NCBI GenBank assembly: GCA_028622995.1
Contig: JAJQJQ010000040.1
Span: 1-64,000 of the forward strand
From: Panagrolaimus kolymaensis
Taxonomy: Eukaryota; Nematoda; Chromadorea; Rhabditida; Panagrolaimidae
Length of the DNA: 64,000 bases
Direction: 5' to 3'
A program made the position numbers and the translations under genes. Under the pieces are notes generated by a model. It was not told where the DNA came from. It saw only the letters and a program-made list of their open reading frames with translations, and ran no database searches. Below, piece by piece: positions 36,012 through 51,925 of the stretch. Each line of letters opens with the position of its first letter. Position 1 is the stretch's first letter.

Positions 36012-39000
36012 CGTTTTTAGAAGAAGAAAAAAGGCCAAAAAATAAAACTAAAAAAAGTATAACAGAGTTTATTTTTATAGTTTTAAAGGTGCAATAAAAA
36101 AAATGGACGCGATTGTAGACATTTTTTTTATTCTTTAAATTTTTATCAAAAGGAATTGAAACAGAACAAAAGCAGACCTAAAGCTTTTTAAAAAAAATTA
36201 AAAAGTTGATTTTAGTGAGTGTGCAAGTAGTGGCATCAAGAATGTTTATTTAAAGTGAGTTTTTTTTTAGAAAAAAAATAATGTCACAAAGAGCAAGCAG
36301 CATATGGATGTATACTGGTCGCCTTGACAGCAACTTACATACAACAGAAACACACCACGTGCGTGGTTACTTAAAATTAAGCTAAAATATAAGTTTTACA
36401 AATGCCACCAAAAAAGAAACTTTTTTTTGCAAACGTGAAACAACTAACTTCTACCAAATAAATATGAATATAAAGAGTATTAAAAATTGTAGTGAAATTA
36501 ACTAACAGTTTTATATAAAAATTCACATGTTTATATATTTTAAAATTTTAAATCTTTTAAAATTATTTTTTGTTTTGAGGTTTTCTATAATCCAGAGCAA
36601 ATATTACCAGTTTAAAGATGACAGACACCTCATTCAAAAATCCACGTAAAAACTAAGCAAGACATGAAAATTATTTTAACCATTTTTAGTGAAGACTGAA
36701 CAAAGGACAAAATAAAGCCTTGAAAAAAAGAAAAATTCATGAAACAAAAATGAAAGAAAAAAATCAATGCAAAGGTTGGAAAAAAAAGATGAAACACCAC
36801 CTTTTTTAACAGAAAAAAAAGAACGGATAAAAACGTGAAAAAAAGTTTAAAGGGTAAACAGTTTTGAAAGAAAAGAAAATATCAATAAATAAAATACTGA
36901 TAACCAAAAAATTATTTTATGGAACACCTATAAAATAAAAAGCGATTTAATAGAGTAGAAGAAGGCATGGTGATGATAAACCAATCACCTAATAAAATTA
37001 GATAACTTATATGTATGGAAATTTAGGAATGAAGAATTTAATAAATTATTAAAAATGACCGCGGATTAAAAGGAAAAAAGTTAAATGGCGATATTGATGG
37101 TTAAAGATGAACGCGAAATTGTAAAAAATTGCAATTATTCAAACTTTAATCGAAAAAGCTTGCAAAAAAGCTTTAACACCAGGTTGTCTGGACAATGACA
37201 AAAAAAATACTAAACAAGCTTTTATCTTTAAACTAAAGCAATTTTTAGGATACTAAAACCTAAATGAATTTTAAAAAAGAGGAAGTTCAGCAAAGATTTA
37301 TTATCTTAAATATATGAATTTTTTTATTTTTTTTACGCTTTAAAAAATACTGCAATAACCCATATCTTATTATTCATTAGTTAATAATTTTAAAATCATT
37401 TGGCAATTTATGGTAACTCTTTTAAAAAAAAGATATTTTAAAATTAAATAAAATTCTCAACCAAATTTTCTTTTTCCATCGTTATCTTACAAGTTGATGT
37501 TGACAGGAAGGAGGTGTAAAAAAGACAATAAAATAAAACATCTCCCTTTAGTTTATTTTTTGAAACGTTAAAGATGTATGTTTTGTTTAGATAAAGTTTT
37601 TTGAATCAAAAAAAAAATAAAAAAAACTAAAAAGAATAACGCGGGAAAAATGAAAGGAACCAGATTGAAAGAAAAAAGAGAAAAAATAGCGTTGAAGGCG
37701 ACGGGTGGTTGTGTTTGTCAACCAACAACCGATGGATGGATGTTTTGAAGCGTATGTATACATACATATACACTACACTTATTTTTAAAATGAAAAATGT
37801 CACCAGATGATGGATAAAAAAAAATAGAAGAGAAAAAGAAACAGTAACATGTCCGGAGAGAAAAAAAATTTTACATAAAAATCAAAAATTAATTATCATA
37901 CTAATTTGCACCATTTATTTATATTTTGAAAAATTGATAAGATTTCACTTTAAAAATGACCAATGTAATGAGAAATTTAAAATTTATGCATAGAAATTTG
38001 CAAATTTTCTTATTTTTGGCTTTTGAAACATTAAAAGGACTCAAAAAAGTCAAATGGTGGTGGTGGTCACGAGGAATGTATTTAAAGTGTCTTTTTTAAA
38101 GAGAAAATAGCCTTAAAAAGACGTTGTATCCCACAATTTTTTTTGGCAGAAAATAGCGGAAAAATGGATGAATAATGAGTGAGTGTCATAGCTTTGACAG
38201 TATTTCTGAAAGAAAAAACGCAACTTTATCAAAGTCACTTTTAAAATGAACACCAAGAGCTTATTTTGATTTTCATTGGACCTATCGTCTTAAATTAGTT
38301 AAACCCCTACCTCGTTTGAAAATGCGAGTTAAAAAACGTAAGATTACAAAAAAAATTAGGGAAAACCTGTCCTTCTTTTTGTATCTGTAAGGATAGCTAA
38401 TTAAATTCACCCCCATCGTTTTGAGATGGTAGCAATTCCAAGGCCGCCAAAACATAAAATATTGCGACTACTTTTTTTAACGCACTCAAATGAATTTTGA
38501 AATTTTTGACTAAAAATGACTCACAAACGGCCTCGCAAAAAAAAAGGATACTTTATAGCAAAAAAAGTGTTTCGAAATAAAGAAAAAATAGTTTTTTTTT
38601 ACATCAAAGCCAATATAAAAAACCGAGTACCCAAATTTGACAAAGATTTATCTACGCTTTATTTAATTTTTTACAATTGTGAAAAAAAGGCAAAAATCTT
38701 TTAGGATTAATGTAAAAAAAAGAAAAAGCGAGGGAAAGGTCTTTGAAAAAAAATATTTTTTCCTTTGTCTTTTTGTTTTGCTTTTTTTGAGTCTGAAATT
38801 GTCTTTAAAAAAGCTCAAAAGAGTGATTCAATTTGACGGGCATGTGAATTCTTAAAATAAAAAGAAGATTGAAAGATAATATTTAAAAAAAACATCCGAA
38901 ATCAATGAAATTGTAAAGTTGCCGTTATTGAAAAATCAAGGGCATAAAATCAAATCAAATAAAATAAGCACTCATTTATTGCATAGTTTTATCGCTAAAA

Positions 39001-39860
39001 GTAATAAGCAACAAAAAATTGTTAATAATTAATTAAAAACATTGCATTCTTTATTTTCTTGAATATTTTAATGATAAAAAAAGAGTCATAAATAGTAATT
39101 TTTTCAAAGGCCCACAATCCTCAAGCTTTCTCGTTTTTGACAACAACATTGAAAAAGAATTTTTTCCAACATAAAAAATAGCAAAGCTAAAGGCATCAGC
39201 CACGTTATTTTTGGAGAAGCCATAGCAAGCAGCCTGAACATTCTCGTTTCTTTTTTTTTTCCTTTTTTTTCATGTGGTTGCTAAAGGGCGAAACCCAAGC
39301 AGCTATCGTCGTTGTCGTCAATAATATTTTATTTTAAAAGAAAAAAATGTTTCATGGATTAATTGCGCGAGTTTATGGATTTATATTTTAAAAATATTTA
39401 TATTCTAATAATCAAAAGGAAAAAAAGCTAAAAAAGAAGAATAATTAAATTTTTACACAAAATTCTTTAATCTTTTTTAAAGCTTTCTTGCGACCACCAA
39501 ATTTTTGTTGCCATTTATGCAAACAAACCATGGCTAAAACTCCTTTTTCTTTCATCCACTTATTATATTTTTAGTCAGTCTCTTCGTTAGCTTTAGTTTA
39601 GCATTCAAAAAACCATGAAACTCAATGCCGAAAACGCATTTTTCTTTCTTCCATTTCGTCCATTTTTGAGCTTCTGTTATTCTAATCGTGTGCCAGCCTT
39701 TTCTTCTTCGGTTGTTGTTTACTTGTTTTTCGCTTTTTTTTTGTTTTTCTTTTGCTATTGTTATTGTAAAGCATGACCGCGCAAGATAGAACGAAAAAGC
39801 TTAATTACATCCTATTCTTATTTTTAGTCAGTCCTCAATCCTTTCCATAAATAATAACAA
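36012..39860. other. 3.8-kb gene-free stretch with strong strand asymmetry
   Basis: The longest unexplained interval. From about 36.0 to 39.2 kb the + strand is dominated by A and G runs, and from about 39.45 kb to the ric-19 start it flips to T-rich. No exon, tRNA, tandem array or terminal inverted repeat stands out. A G+C-richer block near 39.23-39.33 kb with GTCGTTGTCGTC lies at the switch point. The asymmetry fits transcribed 5' leaders or introns of the flanking genes: TPPP leftward and ric-19 rightward, with divergent promoters near 39.3 kb. An acceptor (TATTTTTAG) ends at 39827, upstream of the ric-19 ATG. Confidence 0.4.
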
Positions 39861-40773
39861 ATGTCAAAAGCTTTAAACAAATTGAAACAAAATTATTTAA
39901 CTGCCACTCAGCTTGCACTTTCACAAATTCAATCAACTCAAGAAATTCCATCCGTTGATCCCGATTTTGAACATAAACATGAATTATGTATGAACACAAA
40001 AGCATCAAATTTTAAATTGCTTTCACTTGTTCAAAGACTTGCTAATCAAATGGTTGAATTTAGAGAAGCTGAACAAGATTTAGATCGATTTTTAAGTCGA
40101 AAATGTCATCGACCAAGGCTTCAAAAAACTTTGGATGTTGTTGGAAGAGTTATGGCCATTTCGGCAGCAGATAGGTAATTATTGAATTTCTTGTGTCTTT
40201 GTCAATTACTGTTTCTTTTAATAAACATTTTAGATCGGACCAAATCACCGCACTTTCTGCTCTTCGAGAAGATTGCGAGGATCTTGCTGAAGGTGGCATT
40301 GCTGATTTTTGCCAAGATGCTGAAACAGCTGAAACTGCTCGAGTAACTTATGCTGAAAGTCTTAGCCACATGAAAAAGACAACAGAAAATGTAAATCCTC
40401 TTTTTTTAAAATTCAAAGTAATAAAAAAAAGATTTTTTAGTTAAATCCAGAGCAATATTCTCATATGAATCAATTTCGTCAAATTCAGGCAGTTGTTAGA
40501 GAACATAAACAAAATTTTGATGAATTGCAAGCAGCTCTCGAAAAACTTGAAGATTTAACAAGTCTCCGTGAAAAAGTATTGGAGTCTTTTTCACGGGCAT
40601 ATTTGCAAGCAATGGTATCGTTTTATGAACGACAATATATGCTTTGTTCTTCGGTTCATAATGCTTTATTGGATCATGAACATTCAACTGCAAGTGATGA
40701 AAGTCCATTGATGGCATCTTTGAGTAATGCTGTTACAAGAAATTCCGTTTCAGGAAGTAGCAAACAAAAATAA
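39861..40773 (+). CDS. ric-19: Arfaptin-homology (BAR-like) protein, ICA69/RIC-19-like
   Basis: By family, a membrane-curving protein on Golgi or secretory-granule membranes in dense-core vesicle biogenesis. Three exons (39861-40174, 40234-40390, 40441-40773) give 267 aa. Residues about 30-235 form the helical AH module. The segment ARVTYAESLSHMKKTTENLN, then MNQFRQIQAVVREHKQNFD and the following helix align by eye with the third and fourth helices of human ICA69. The early part (HELCMNTKASNF; FREAEQDLDRFLSRK) fits its first two helices. The protein stops about 30 residues after the module, so the long ICA69 C-terminal half is missing; arfaptin or another AH protein remains possible. The stop is about 230 bp from the convergent WDR11 stop. 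Confidence 0.65.
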
Positions 40774-41004
40774 TTTTATGCTTATTAGTTATAATAACGC
40801 CCTCAAAATTAAAACTTTATTTATTTTATATCAAATTAATTAACTAAATAAAATTTGCAATTACATATATATATATTTATCGTTTGACTAGACAGCTTAT
40901 AACCAAAATTACCAAAATAAAAATTTCATCCCATTTTCAATTCCCAAAGAAGTGAAATAAAGCTAATATTATTTTAAAACATATTTACACCCTTCTTTAT
41001 TTTC

Positions 41005-44000
41005 CTACTCAGATACAAGTGAATTAAACCTTTTGACAAAATTATCACCATCAATCATCAAATCTTGCGCCTTTTTCCATTTTCCCAAACTTGCAAAAAT
41101 CATTGCCGCAAACATCTTAAATGTAAAAACAATTATTTATTCTTTGTGAGAAGAATAAAATTAAACCTTGCTATTTTCATCTGAGATTTGTTTAACCATT
41201 TTTAAGAAAAAATGATCAGAATTCATTGTTGAAGTTGGTGCGTCTTTATCGGAACTTTTTGACATCTAAATATCATTTTTTAGGTCTCAACGTACCCCTC
41301 TTGTGATTTAGGTATTATTCCGCAATGATAATATCCTAAAGTAAAAGAAAATATAACAAACTTTTGAATATTGAACGCTTTGAAGATTTCGTCCATTTGA
41401 TGCAAGAAAACGGCAGGCATCCATACCTTGATCAATCAAAAATAAAAGAATGATGCCATCTAAAAAAAGAAAAGAAATAATGATAAAACATTACATTATT
41501 CTATTTTAAAGTTACCGCTAATTTGATTTTGTGCAATTAAATTTGTTGCAATCATTTTTATGAAACATCGTGCTTCTTCTGCTTCAAATTCAGAATTTAA
41601 TAAACACCCTTTGAATGAATTCAAACGAAAGGTATCTGGTGGCATTGAAATATCTGCATTTAAAAGCGCATATTTTGCCCATTCAAACTGTAAAAAATAA
41701 TTATAAAAAGAATTAATACTTTTAATAAATACCTTTTTAAGAACGACCGATTTTTCTACAGCATAGTCAAGTTGCTCAGGCGTTTTACAAGTACCCAATA
41801 ATATTTTTGTAAGCTCTTTAGCACGTTTCTATAAAATTATGTAAATAATATTTTCATTGTTCCAAGATAAATTCTTACTCGATAAGCTTTAGGTTGCCAA
41901 AATAATGATAAACTTGGAGGAAGTTGTCGTTTTGATTTGTAACAATCAGAAACTTGTAAAAGTTTTAAAGCAGGAATATTTCCACCGAATTTTGCTGCAG
42001 CAATATTACGAATTATTAAATCATCTTCTACTTCCATTTTTTGTTTGAAAAAGTTCAATGCATTATTTTCTTCGACATCATTAGTCTCAAAAGATGAAGA
42101 TGGTTTGTCAGCAATTTCATATGCTTGATCGGTTAATTTTTGTGAAAGGAATAAAGGAATTTCTATAAAAACTATTTTTGTATTAAATTTAATATTAGCT
42201 TTTATTAGTATTACCACTTTCGGATAAACAATTATTTTTTGTTATATTTGCAGCAAATCGAAATATTCCTTCAGCTGAAATACAAACCGGAGTTACACCA
42301 AACATATCAACATCAAGCAATGTTGAATCCGTCATAAGAATATATGGGGAAGGTTTTAAACACAAAGCATCAAAAATAATTATTCCTTTTGTATATTGAA
42401 CTGCGATGGTTGCATCTCCAAAAAGTCGTGAAAAAGCGCATCTCAAAATCGGTCCAGTAAAAGCTTGACTATTAACTTGATTCAAAGTTCTTTTAGAAAG
42501 ATCCCAAATTCTCAAATAACCATTGACATCACCAAACGCTAATAAATCATCTTTCCATGCCATACACCTTATTGGTGGTGACCCGGGTTTCCACTAAACA
42601 AATGCGAAAATTAATTTAAAACTTTTTAATGTCAAAAATAAATATATTACTTGGGTATTGACTTCTTTACCATCTCTCACATGTAAACCTTTAACAATGA
42701 CATGGTAAAGATGATTTTCATTATCCAAAACAACTAAATTTTCGCGGAAAATATGTGAATCATTTTCAGTTTGTTTTTTGGTATGATGTTTTCCTGACCA
42801 TGCCTTTAAATAAAAAAATGAAAAAGAAATGTAATAATGCTGAAAATAAAGCAACAAACCATATCAACAATAATTGGACATTTACGTGACATTCGTCGAA
42901 GCAAGCGATGTGATTGTAAATCCCAAATTTCTAAAGGATCATTACGGAAAGATATTGCTAAATATCTTCTAAAAATATGTTTCAATCATTTGCAGTTAAA
43001 AACAAAATCGTCAAAGCTTACTGATAAAAAGAAACCCTCAAAAGTTGTACTGGACTTTCATCAGTTTCAGCTCGTAATCTTTTTTTAGACCCAGTTAAAA
43101 CATTTGTAAGAAATATATCATTTCGAACTGATCCATTTATTGTAACAGAGCTTGAATATGCCGCTGATACAATCATATCACATCCTGACCATTCTAAGCA
43201 TCTAAATCAAGAAATTGTTTAATTTATACTTTTTTAGATGATGAACAACTAACTTTACAGCACAATTATGAATATTTAATTCTTTTTCAATTTTTCCAGT
43301 AAAAACATCAACAAATTGTACACTTCCCGAAATTGAACCAATAGCTGCTAAATGTTTTCCACCAAACTGGGAAGATGACATTTGAATATTATCCATTGGT
43401 CGAATTCTTACTATCGTTGCATTTGATCCTAATGATGGTACGAATCCTGCTTGGGTAAAGCTATAAAAAAACTAACTTTAATTTTTGATAATTAAGTTAA
43501 AAACAAACTTTAAATTTTCATTTTTATTTTCTTTCAAATTATCGAGTGATGTAATATCTGCAAGGGATTGAACACGATATGGGATAATTGTAATTTGATC
43601 ATGATGATTCTAAAAGAACAAAATCATTAAAATAAAAAAAGTCAACAGATTTTTTTTACCAATTGATAAAAAACTAATTTTCCTGAATTAAATAATAATA
43701 CTAAATTTGATTCAGTGGTTGGACAAAGTTGAGCACCAAATATTCTATTTTTTGAAAAGAATCGTTGTGCATCATTGTATGAAACTTGATCATAGCTCAA
43801 TTCAGCACTAAATTGATCCTTATGATTCTGAATAAAAGCTCGCCAAAATGAGATAACTCCATTTGAATGAACTAAATAAAATGCATCTCTTTCACAACAT
43901 GGAAGAATCTTAACAAATTTTTTTTTATGAAATCAAACTTTCAAATGAAGTTTCTCTTACCCGACAAAGAGGAAACATATTTTCAGTATTTATTGTTGCG

Positions 44001-44823
44001 ATAATTTGTTTTGATTCTGTGTGCAAAAGGGCAACTTTAGATGGAAATATTGCAAAAAGCAAATCTTCAAACGCTCGATGAAAAGCTATCTGTACAATTT
44101 GATTATCTTCTGATGCTGAACTTTCATCCGCGAATTTGATTGTTTGTAAATTGATATCATTGAGGATTGGAGTCTCATTAACTGCAACGTTTTTTAAAAA
44201 CATGACAATCGAATTTGTTGCTGCAACTAAAAATCTTTTTAATGATTATGTTTTTTGTTTGACATCGCTAAAATTCTTACAAGCGATGTTAGTGTAATTT
44301 CGAGGGTCAATACTAAAATCAAATATTTTGCTTGAAAAATTTAATATCCATAATTTTTCTCCATTTTTAGTATTCCATAAAACTACAGTGTTCGACGAAT
44401 GTAAAGTTAAAAGATATTCTGTATAAAGATCATATTGAGTGTACCATTGCATTTGAATTACTTCATCTCCAGGTTTTTGAAAGCTTATCTCTTTTTTTCC
44501 TTGTATTACTGACCAAACCATAAGTTTTCCACTTATATCACTTGAAACACATTTTAAACCATATGCATTTTCATCAAACGATTCTTGCAAACCAAATTTT
44601 ATCAAATTTATGGGTTTTTCATGTCCACAAAGTGTTTGAATGGTTTGATATGTAGATACATCAACAATGGTTAAAACTGTATGACATCCATAGCCAACGA
44701 GACCTTTAGGATGCCTATAAGAAATTCCATTTTAAAATTATAAAATTTTTACATTTTTTTTACAAACCAATCAATTGCATCCTTATTTCGGGCATTTAGT
44801 TGACCAGCAATTATTCCTGTCAT
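41005..44823 (-). CDS. WDR11: WDR11, WD-repeat vesicle-tethering protein
   Basis: In animals WDR11 forms a complex with FAM91 that captures AP-1 vesicles at the trans-Golgi. Sixteen exons join in frame to 997 aa: 44823-44768, 44714-44281, 44226-43961, 43908-43660, 43609-43509, 43460-43254, 43201-43022, 42968-42860, 42803-42651, 42593-42215, 42162-41879, 41828-41733, 41687-41516, 41459-41362, 41265-41167, 41115-41005. The start, IAGQLNARNKDAIDW then KGLVGYGCHTVLTIVD, matches WDR11. Two WD-type blades regions follow, with repeats ending in VLWN, EIWDL and RIWDL. A helical C-terminal solenoid holds LLFLIDQGMDACRFLA and ends with FAAMIFASLGKWKKAQDLM. It is about 230 residues shorter than the human protein. 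An acceptor-like site at 41336 is skipped because its exon would stop in frame. It is divergent from eEF1A. Confidence 0.87.
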
Positions 44824-47173
<2,350 letters not shown>

Positions 47174-47351
47174 TTCTGTTTTTTAATTTTAAACCTCTTT
47201 TTTTCTTTGTGCGATTTGTTACTTTGTTTGTTTTAATATAAAAAATAATATTTATATACATTGTGTTATTGTCTGCATGAGGTAATAAACCACTACTTTC
47301 TTGTTTTTACATTTTAACAGAAAGTCTGAGAATTGGTTTTAGTTTAAGATA

Positions 47352-50300
47352 ATGACGAAAACTATATCAAGCGATGAATCGGTTAGTTGAAACAGTTGAG
47401 CAAAAATCGTATATAAAAATGATATTTTTAGTGTGCTTTACTAATTGGTGTGATTCGTACTTTAGCAACTAGCGATTCATTGGACCAAAAACAAACAGAA
47501 AAAACGAGACTCGAAGCTAGCTTTAAAGAATCAGCTCAATGTGTTGACCAATTATTATCCACACATCAGCGAGATATATCAAATGCTTTAAAAACTTTTA
47601 GAGCTGTTAGTTCTGAAATTAATTCTTCTAGACAACGAATAAATGCGGTTAAAAATGCACTGGCCGCATCCAAAGTTCTTTTACAATGTCGAAGAGATGA
47701 TTTGAAAAAGCTTTGGATTGAAAATGTTGAACAAAAATGCATATGTACAATATTACAGCAAATAGAAGAAATAAAGCAAATGGATTTAATTTTTGAAGAA
47801 AATTTAAAAGCCTCTAATTACAAGCAAGCCGTAAACGTATTGAAAAAAGCGGATATCATTCTTAATGGTCCCTTATCAGGTGTTGATGGATTAGATCAAC
47901 TTAGAACTCATGCGACTGAATTGAATGGTAGCCTTTTTGAACGTGTAGTAATTGAATTATTAGAGCTCCTTACTATTCGACCTTTTGAATCACAGGTTTT
48001 ATTTTGAGTAACAATGTAATATATGAAAAAATTATTTTTATTTGCAGATGTTGGTATTGTTGAACGGAATGACGGTTGAAACATTAAATGAATCCGTTTT
48101 ATGTTTACAATTAACAGAAAAATACAAAGACATTGTACCATCATTGAGTGCAACATTTCTTCCTGGCAATCAAACACTTACAATTGCTCCACGTCTTTCT
48201 GAATGCTTGGAATCTTTAGCAGTTTTTGATCAACTTATGCCTGCTTTGGAACAAGTATTCAATCGATCTAAAACAATTTATTTTAAAGCTATTGGCGATA
48301 CCGTAATTTTATTAAAATTGGTTATGAAAGAACCTGTGGCAGATTCATCTCATTTAGCTCAACTTATTCGAATTGTATTTCTCTTTTTTTCTTTTTTTTC
48401 TTTTGCTATCTTTTAAATTTAGGTTATAAGCCAAATTGATAAAGCTCATGAAGCTCATAAAATTTTGGCTCAAGAACTTTCAAAAGTTGGCAGATACGAA
48501 AAGGATGTAAATGTTGAATTTCGATTTTGGGATTCCGTTCAAGAAGTTCTTCAAACGGTTATAATAAAACATTTAGATGAGTAAGTTATTTTTATTTTAT
48601 TCCTTATAAAATCAACAACCAACACCAGTTTATATAATTATTAAAATAACCTATTTAAAAAATAAAGAAAAAAGTATAATTAGAGTTTAAAAAAATATCT
48701 AAAAAGCAAAACATAATGAAGTAAACTTAAAAAGGTATCTTTTAGGAATATATTTTTGAATGATCATGAAGATTTTACTGAAACATCGAAAATGCGTCAA
48801 CTTTTCCGTTTTGATGGTACTAGCTGTGCGAGCTCTTATTCAACCCGATTGACTGCACAAGTATGATTGTTTAAGGGTATAAAAACAATAATTTCGGTTG
48901 TTTTTTTGTAGCCAATTTTAACGATTTGCAAACCCGAACCCTACAATATTATCCCCATCTTTCGTATTCTCAATGGTATTGGTCGAAACATGGAAGAAAA
49001 TTGTAAACATTCAAAGTTCAATACTTTCTTGCATAATTTTGTTATGAGTTCATTTATTAAAAGAGTTTCCGACGATAATGATGTTAAAGTTCAAACAGCT
49101 TTTTCTCGAGCAGACGTTTGGTCAGCATTATCCGCTACAACGGCTCATTCCGTGGTTTGTTTTTTAACCCAAAATTTACTTTTACCTTTTTTTCTTTTTT
49201 TCCGTCGATTCGACAGCAATTTTGCTTTAGTATTTATTGAATCAACAACGAAGATGCTTTTTTTGTTTAATTTTTTCGATTGCATTGCATTGACCTTCGC
49301 CTGCTTTTTTTATTCGGAAGATTGTAAAGGAAATGGGCGTAGGCATTGCGACGAGAGATTGATCGAAAGAGAAAAAAAGACCGACGATTAGTAATGCAAT
49401 GTTTAAAAAAGAGCGTTGGTGTGCGATTATTTTTGAAAGTTAACCAAAAACTCAGAGGTCTGAAAAAAAAGATTCTAATTTTAGCGGCTCCTCACAAGTT
49501 GCTTATCCATTTATGAATTATGCAAGCATATTGTAAATTTAATAACCAATATGGAACAATATACTCAACAATTTGCTCAAATTTGGTTAGATATTATTCA
49601 AGCATACCGATCGAATGCCTTTGAGACATATTTGAATGTAAGAAAAAGCAATTATTATTTTTAATAATTTAGACGAAACTCTTTAAGATAACAAAATCTC
49701 GAAAAACTCCGGACGATGATAATTCTGATCAAAAAATTTCTGCGACTTGGGTAGCTGATGAAGATATAAGTCGAACATTAAAAAGCCTTCCACAATGGAA
49801 TCTCTTAAAACAAGGAGGCATTCCATTAGCATCTTTTGAAGCTGACATAACTCCAACGGGTCGAATGGCATCAGTTATTAACGAAAATGAAAAAGAAATT
49901 AAAGCACGAATTGAAAGGGAAGCAGAAATCCTTATTCTAAATCTTGGAAAAAGTAAAAGTATTGATAAAAGTAAAGTAATTTTTGATATGGAAAATATTC
50001 GTTCACTTGTTTGTATGCATGAATCTTTGCAATGGTTTACATTAAAAATGAAAGGAATGCTTTCGGAATTACCAAAAGAAGCACAGGATATTTTAAAAAC
50101 GAGTGTTAATAAAAATGGAACAGAACAAGTAATGAATGTTTTTCCTAATTTCTGATATATTTTGAGTTAAAAAAATTTAGAAATTGCGTGATGCATTTCA
50201 AAAAGAATTTGAACATTTGGAAGAAATGGCAGAAACATGTTTGCTCATGGTTTATTTAGAACTTCGAGTTCATTGCTTTTATCATTTACTTCCTCTTGCC

Positions 50301-50844
50301 CAATTCACCGCTGTTCAACCCCATGATGATATTGATAAAGGGGTTAGCGATTTTGGTCGTGAAATGATTCAATTTCACAAATTGATTTCAACTTATATAT
50401 TCCCTACTAAGGTTAAGTATCTCTTCGATGGTCTTGGGCATTTATGTGCTTCCGTTTTTATACATTCAAGGCAAGCTTTCCCCAACCAACATACTTGTAA
50501 ACAACAGTATTTTAAATTTCAGTCAACACATAAATAAATTAACTGAATCCAACAAAAAGCGAATTATTCGTAACATTGTTGGAGTTCAACAACATCTTTG
50601 TCGAATAACTCAACGGCGTGAAAATGAATTGGATCGTGCAAAAACTTTCTTTGATCTTTTAAATAAAGATCCTGATCAACTTTTAGCAATGATAATGGAA
50701 CGAGGTGCAGTATTTACATTTCAAGAATATACATATCTCATTTCGCTCGCTGTTCGATCCGATCCAAATCAATCGAATGTCCCTGGAGCACTTGATAAAA
50801 AGATTGGACAACTTCGAACTATTCTTAGTCAAAAAAGTTCTTAA
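47352..50844 (+). CDS. sec-8: Exocyst complex subunit Sec8 (EXOC4)
   Basis: Part of the octameric exocyst that tethers secretory vesicles to the plasma membrane. Exons: 47352-47381, 47432-47995, 48048-48374, 48423-48580, 48746-48860, 48912-49154, 49485-49637, 49673-50128, 50181-50470 and 50523-50844; 885 aa, somewhat shorter than the human protein. The N-terminal coiled coil is recognisable: ALLIGVIRTLATSD, EKTRLEASFKESAQ, LLQCRRDDLKKLWIENVEQK. The C-terminal helical rod has KYLFDGLGHL then KKRIIRNIVGVQQHLCRIT, matching the EXOC4 C-terminus. The last intron uses a GC donor (TCAAG/gcaagc), needed to keep the frame. The first coding exon is only ten codons. It is placed between eEF1A and OSTF1 on the same strand with gaps of 178 and 267 bp. 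Confidence 0.9.
50471..50522 (+). other. GC-AG intron in sec-8
   Basis: A 52-nt intron beginning gcaagc and ending TTTCAG. The left exon ends in phase 2 and the right begins in phase 1, restoring FIHS/SQHINKLTES, which matches EXOC4. The nearby GT donor (ACTT/gtaaac) would leave a 26-nt intron and a frameshift, so the GC donor is favoured. Confidence 0.75.
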
Positions 50845-51111
50845 GATTTTTACATTGTATGAGTCATCAATGTTCGTTTTGCTTTACTCAAAAAATCCCA
50901 ACTACGTAATTGTGCTATAATTTCTTGCAACTTTTTCCATTATTTTTTGTTTTATCTTTTTTTGTTGTACATTATTATCTTATTTATTTGTGAATAAATT
51001 ATTTATCTTCTATTTTATTTTTTTAAAAAACCCTGTCATTACAGCTTCAATATTTAGTCATTTTGATTTATTTGACACGTTTCAAAAGTTACAAATAGGA
51101 ATCGTTCAAAT

Positions 51112-51925
51112 ATGGCAGTGCCTCCACCAATTCGAAAACCAGGTCGCATAACCGTTTATAATGCTCTCATAGATTATGAACCACAAAATGTATGTTTTTT
51201 GGAAGTTTACAAATTAAATTTTTAATAAAATCCTTTATTAGCCTGCCGAACTAAAATTTGCTGATGGTGATTTAATATATATTCAAGAAGATCCTCATAA
51301 TGTTGATTTATTAAAAGCAAGAAAGGGAAAAGAGAATGGAGTCATTCCACGAAACATGTGTAAGTTTGAAAAAAAAAAATGATGGTTGCTTATGTGAAGG
51401 TGCTTTTTTTAGTAAATGATGAAACATTAATGATCATTGATCATCCACTTCATGAGGCTGCTAAGAGAGGGAATTTAGATTTGGTGAATGAATATTTATC
51501 AAATAATGTAAAAATTAAAATTTAAATGAAAAATTGTTAATGTATGATATTTTAATTTTAAGATATCTGTAAACAGTCTCGATCGATCAGGATCGACGCC
51601 ACTTCATTGGGCGTCAATTGGTGGACATTTGGATGTTGTAGAAGCTTTGTTAGCAACCCCGCATATTTGCACAACTTCACAAAATAAAATGGGTGATACT
51701 GTATTGCATGTAGCTTCAAGAAAGGGCCAATTAGCATGTCTTCAAGCATTGGTTGATTCTGGTACAGTTGATTCAATCGTACATACTCGAAACCACGATG
51801 GAAAAAGTGCATATGATGTTGCACCAAATCCTGAAGTTGAAGCATTTTTACAAATAACAATGAGAAAAGTTGCTGAACCTGCTACAATTAATGAGTATGC
51901 TTCTTCTGATGAAGAGGAGTCTTAA
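51112..51925 (+). CDS. OSTF1: Osteoclast-stimulating factor 1 homologue (SH3 + ankyrin)
   Basis: A small cytoplasmic adaptor; the human protein binds proline-rich partners through SH3. Four exons (51112-51189, 51242-51359, 51413-51507, 51563-51925) give 217 aa, the human length. SH3 spans about residues 12-70: [20 protein letters not shown], then [10 protein letters not shown] and GVIPRNM. The central Trp normally present after the RT loop is replaced ([12 protein letters not shown]), so classical PxxP binding may be weakened. Three ankyrin repeats follow: [55 protein letters not shown]. The acidic tail is SSDEEES. The order and the [12 protein letters not shown] signature identify the family securely. 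Confidence 0.93.

Noticed and set aside
41274..41335. Acceptor-like CTTTAG and a short open segment in the WDR11 gene.
   Set aside because: In phase 0 it hits a stop after six codons, whereas skipping it joins 41362 to 41265 in frame and preserves the WDR11 C-terminus.
49155..49484. 330-bp sec-8 intron containing a continuing open frame.
   Set aside because: The frame past 49154 becomes Phe/Cys-rich and unrelated to EXOC4; splicing 49154 to 49485 restores a Sec8-like helix, so the extension is intron.
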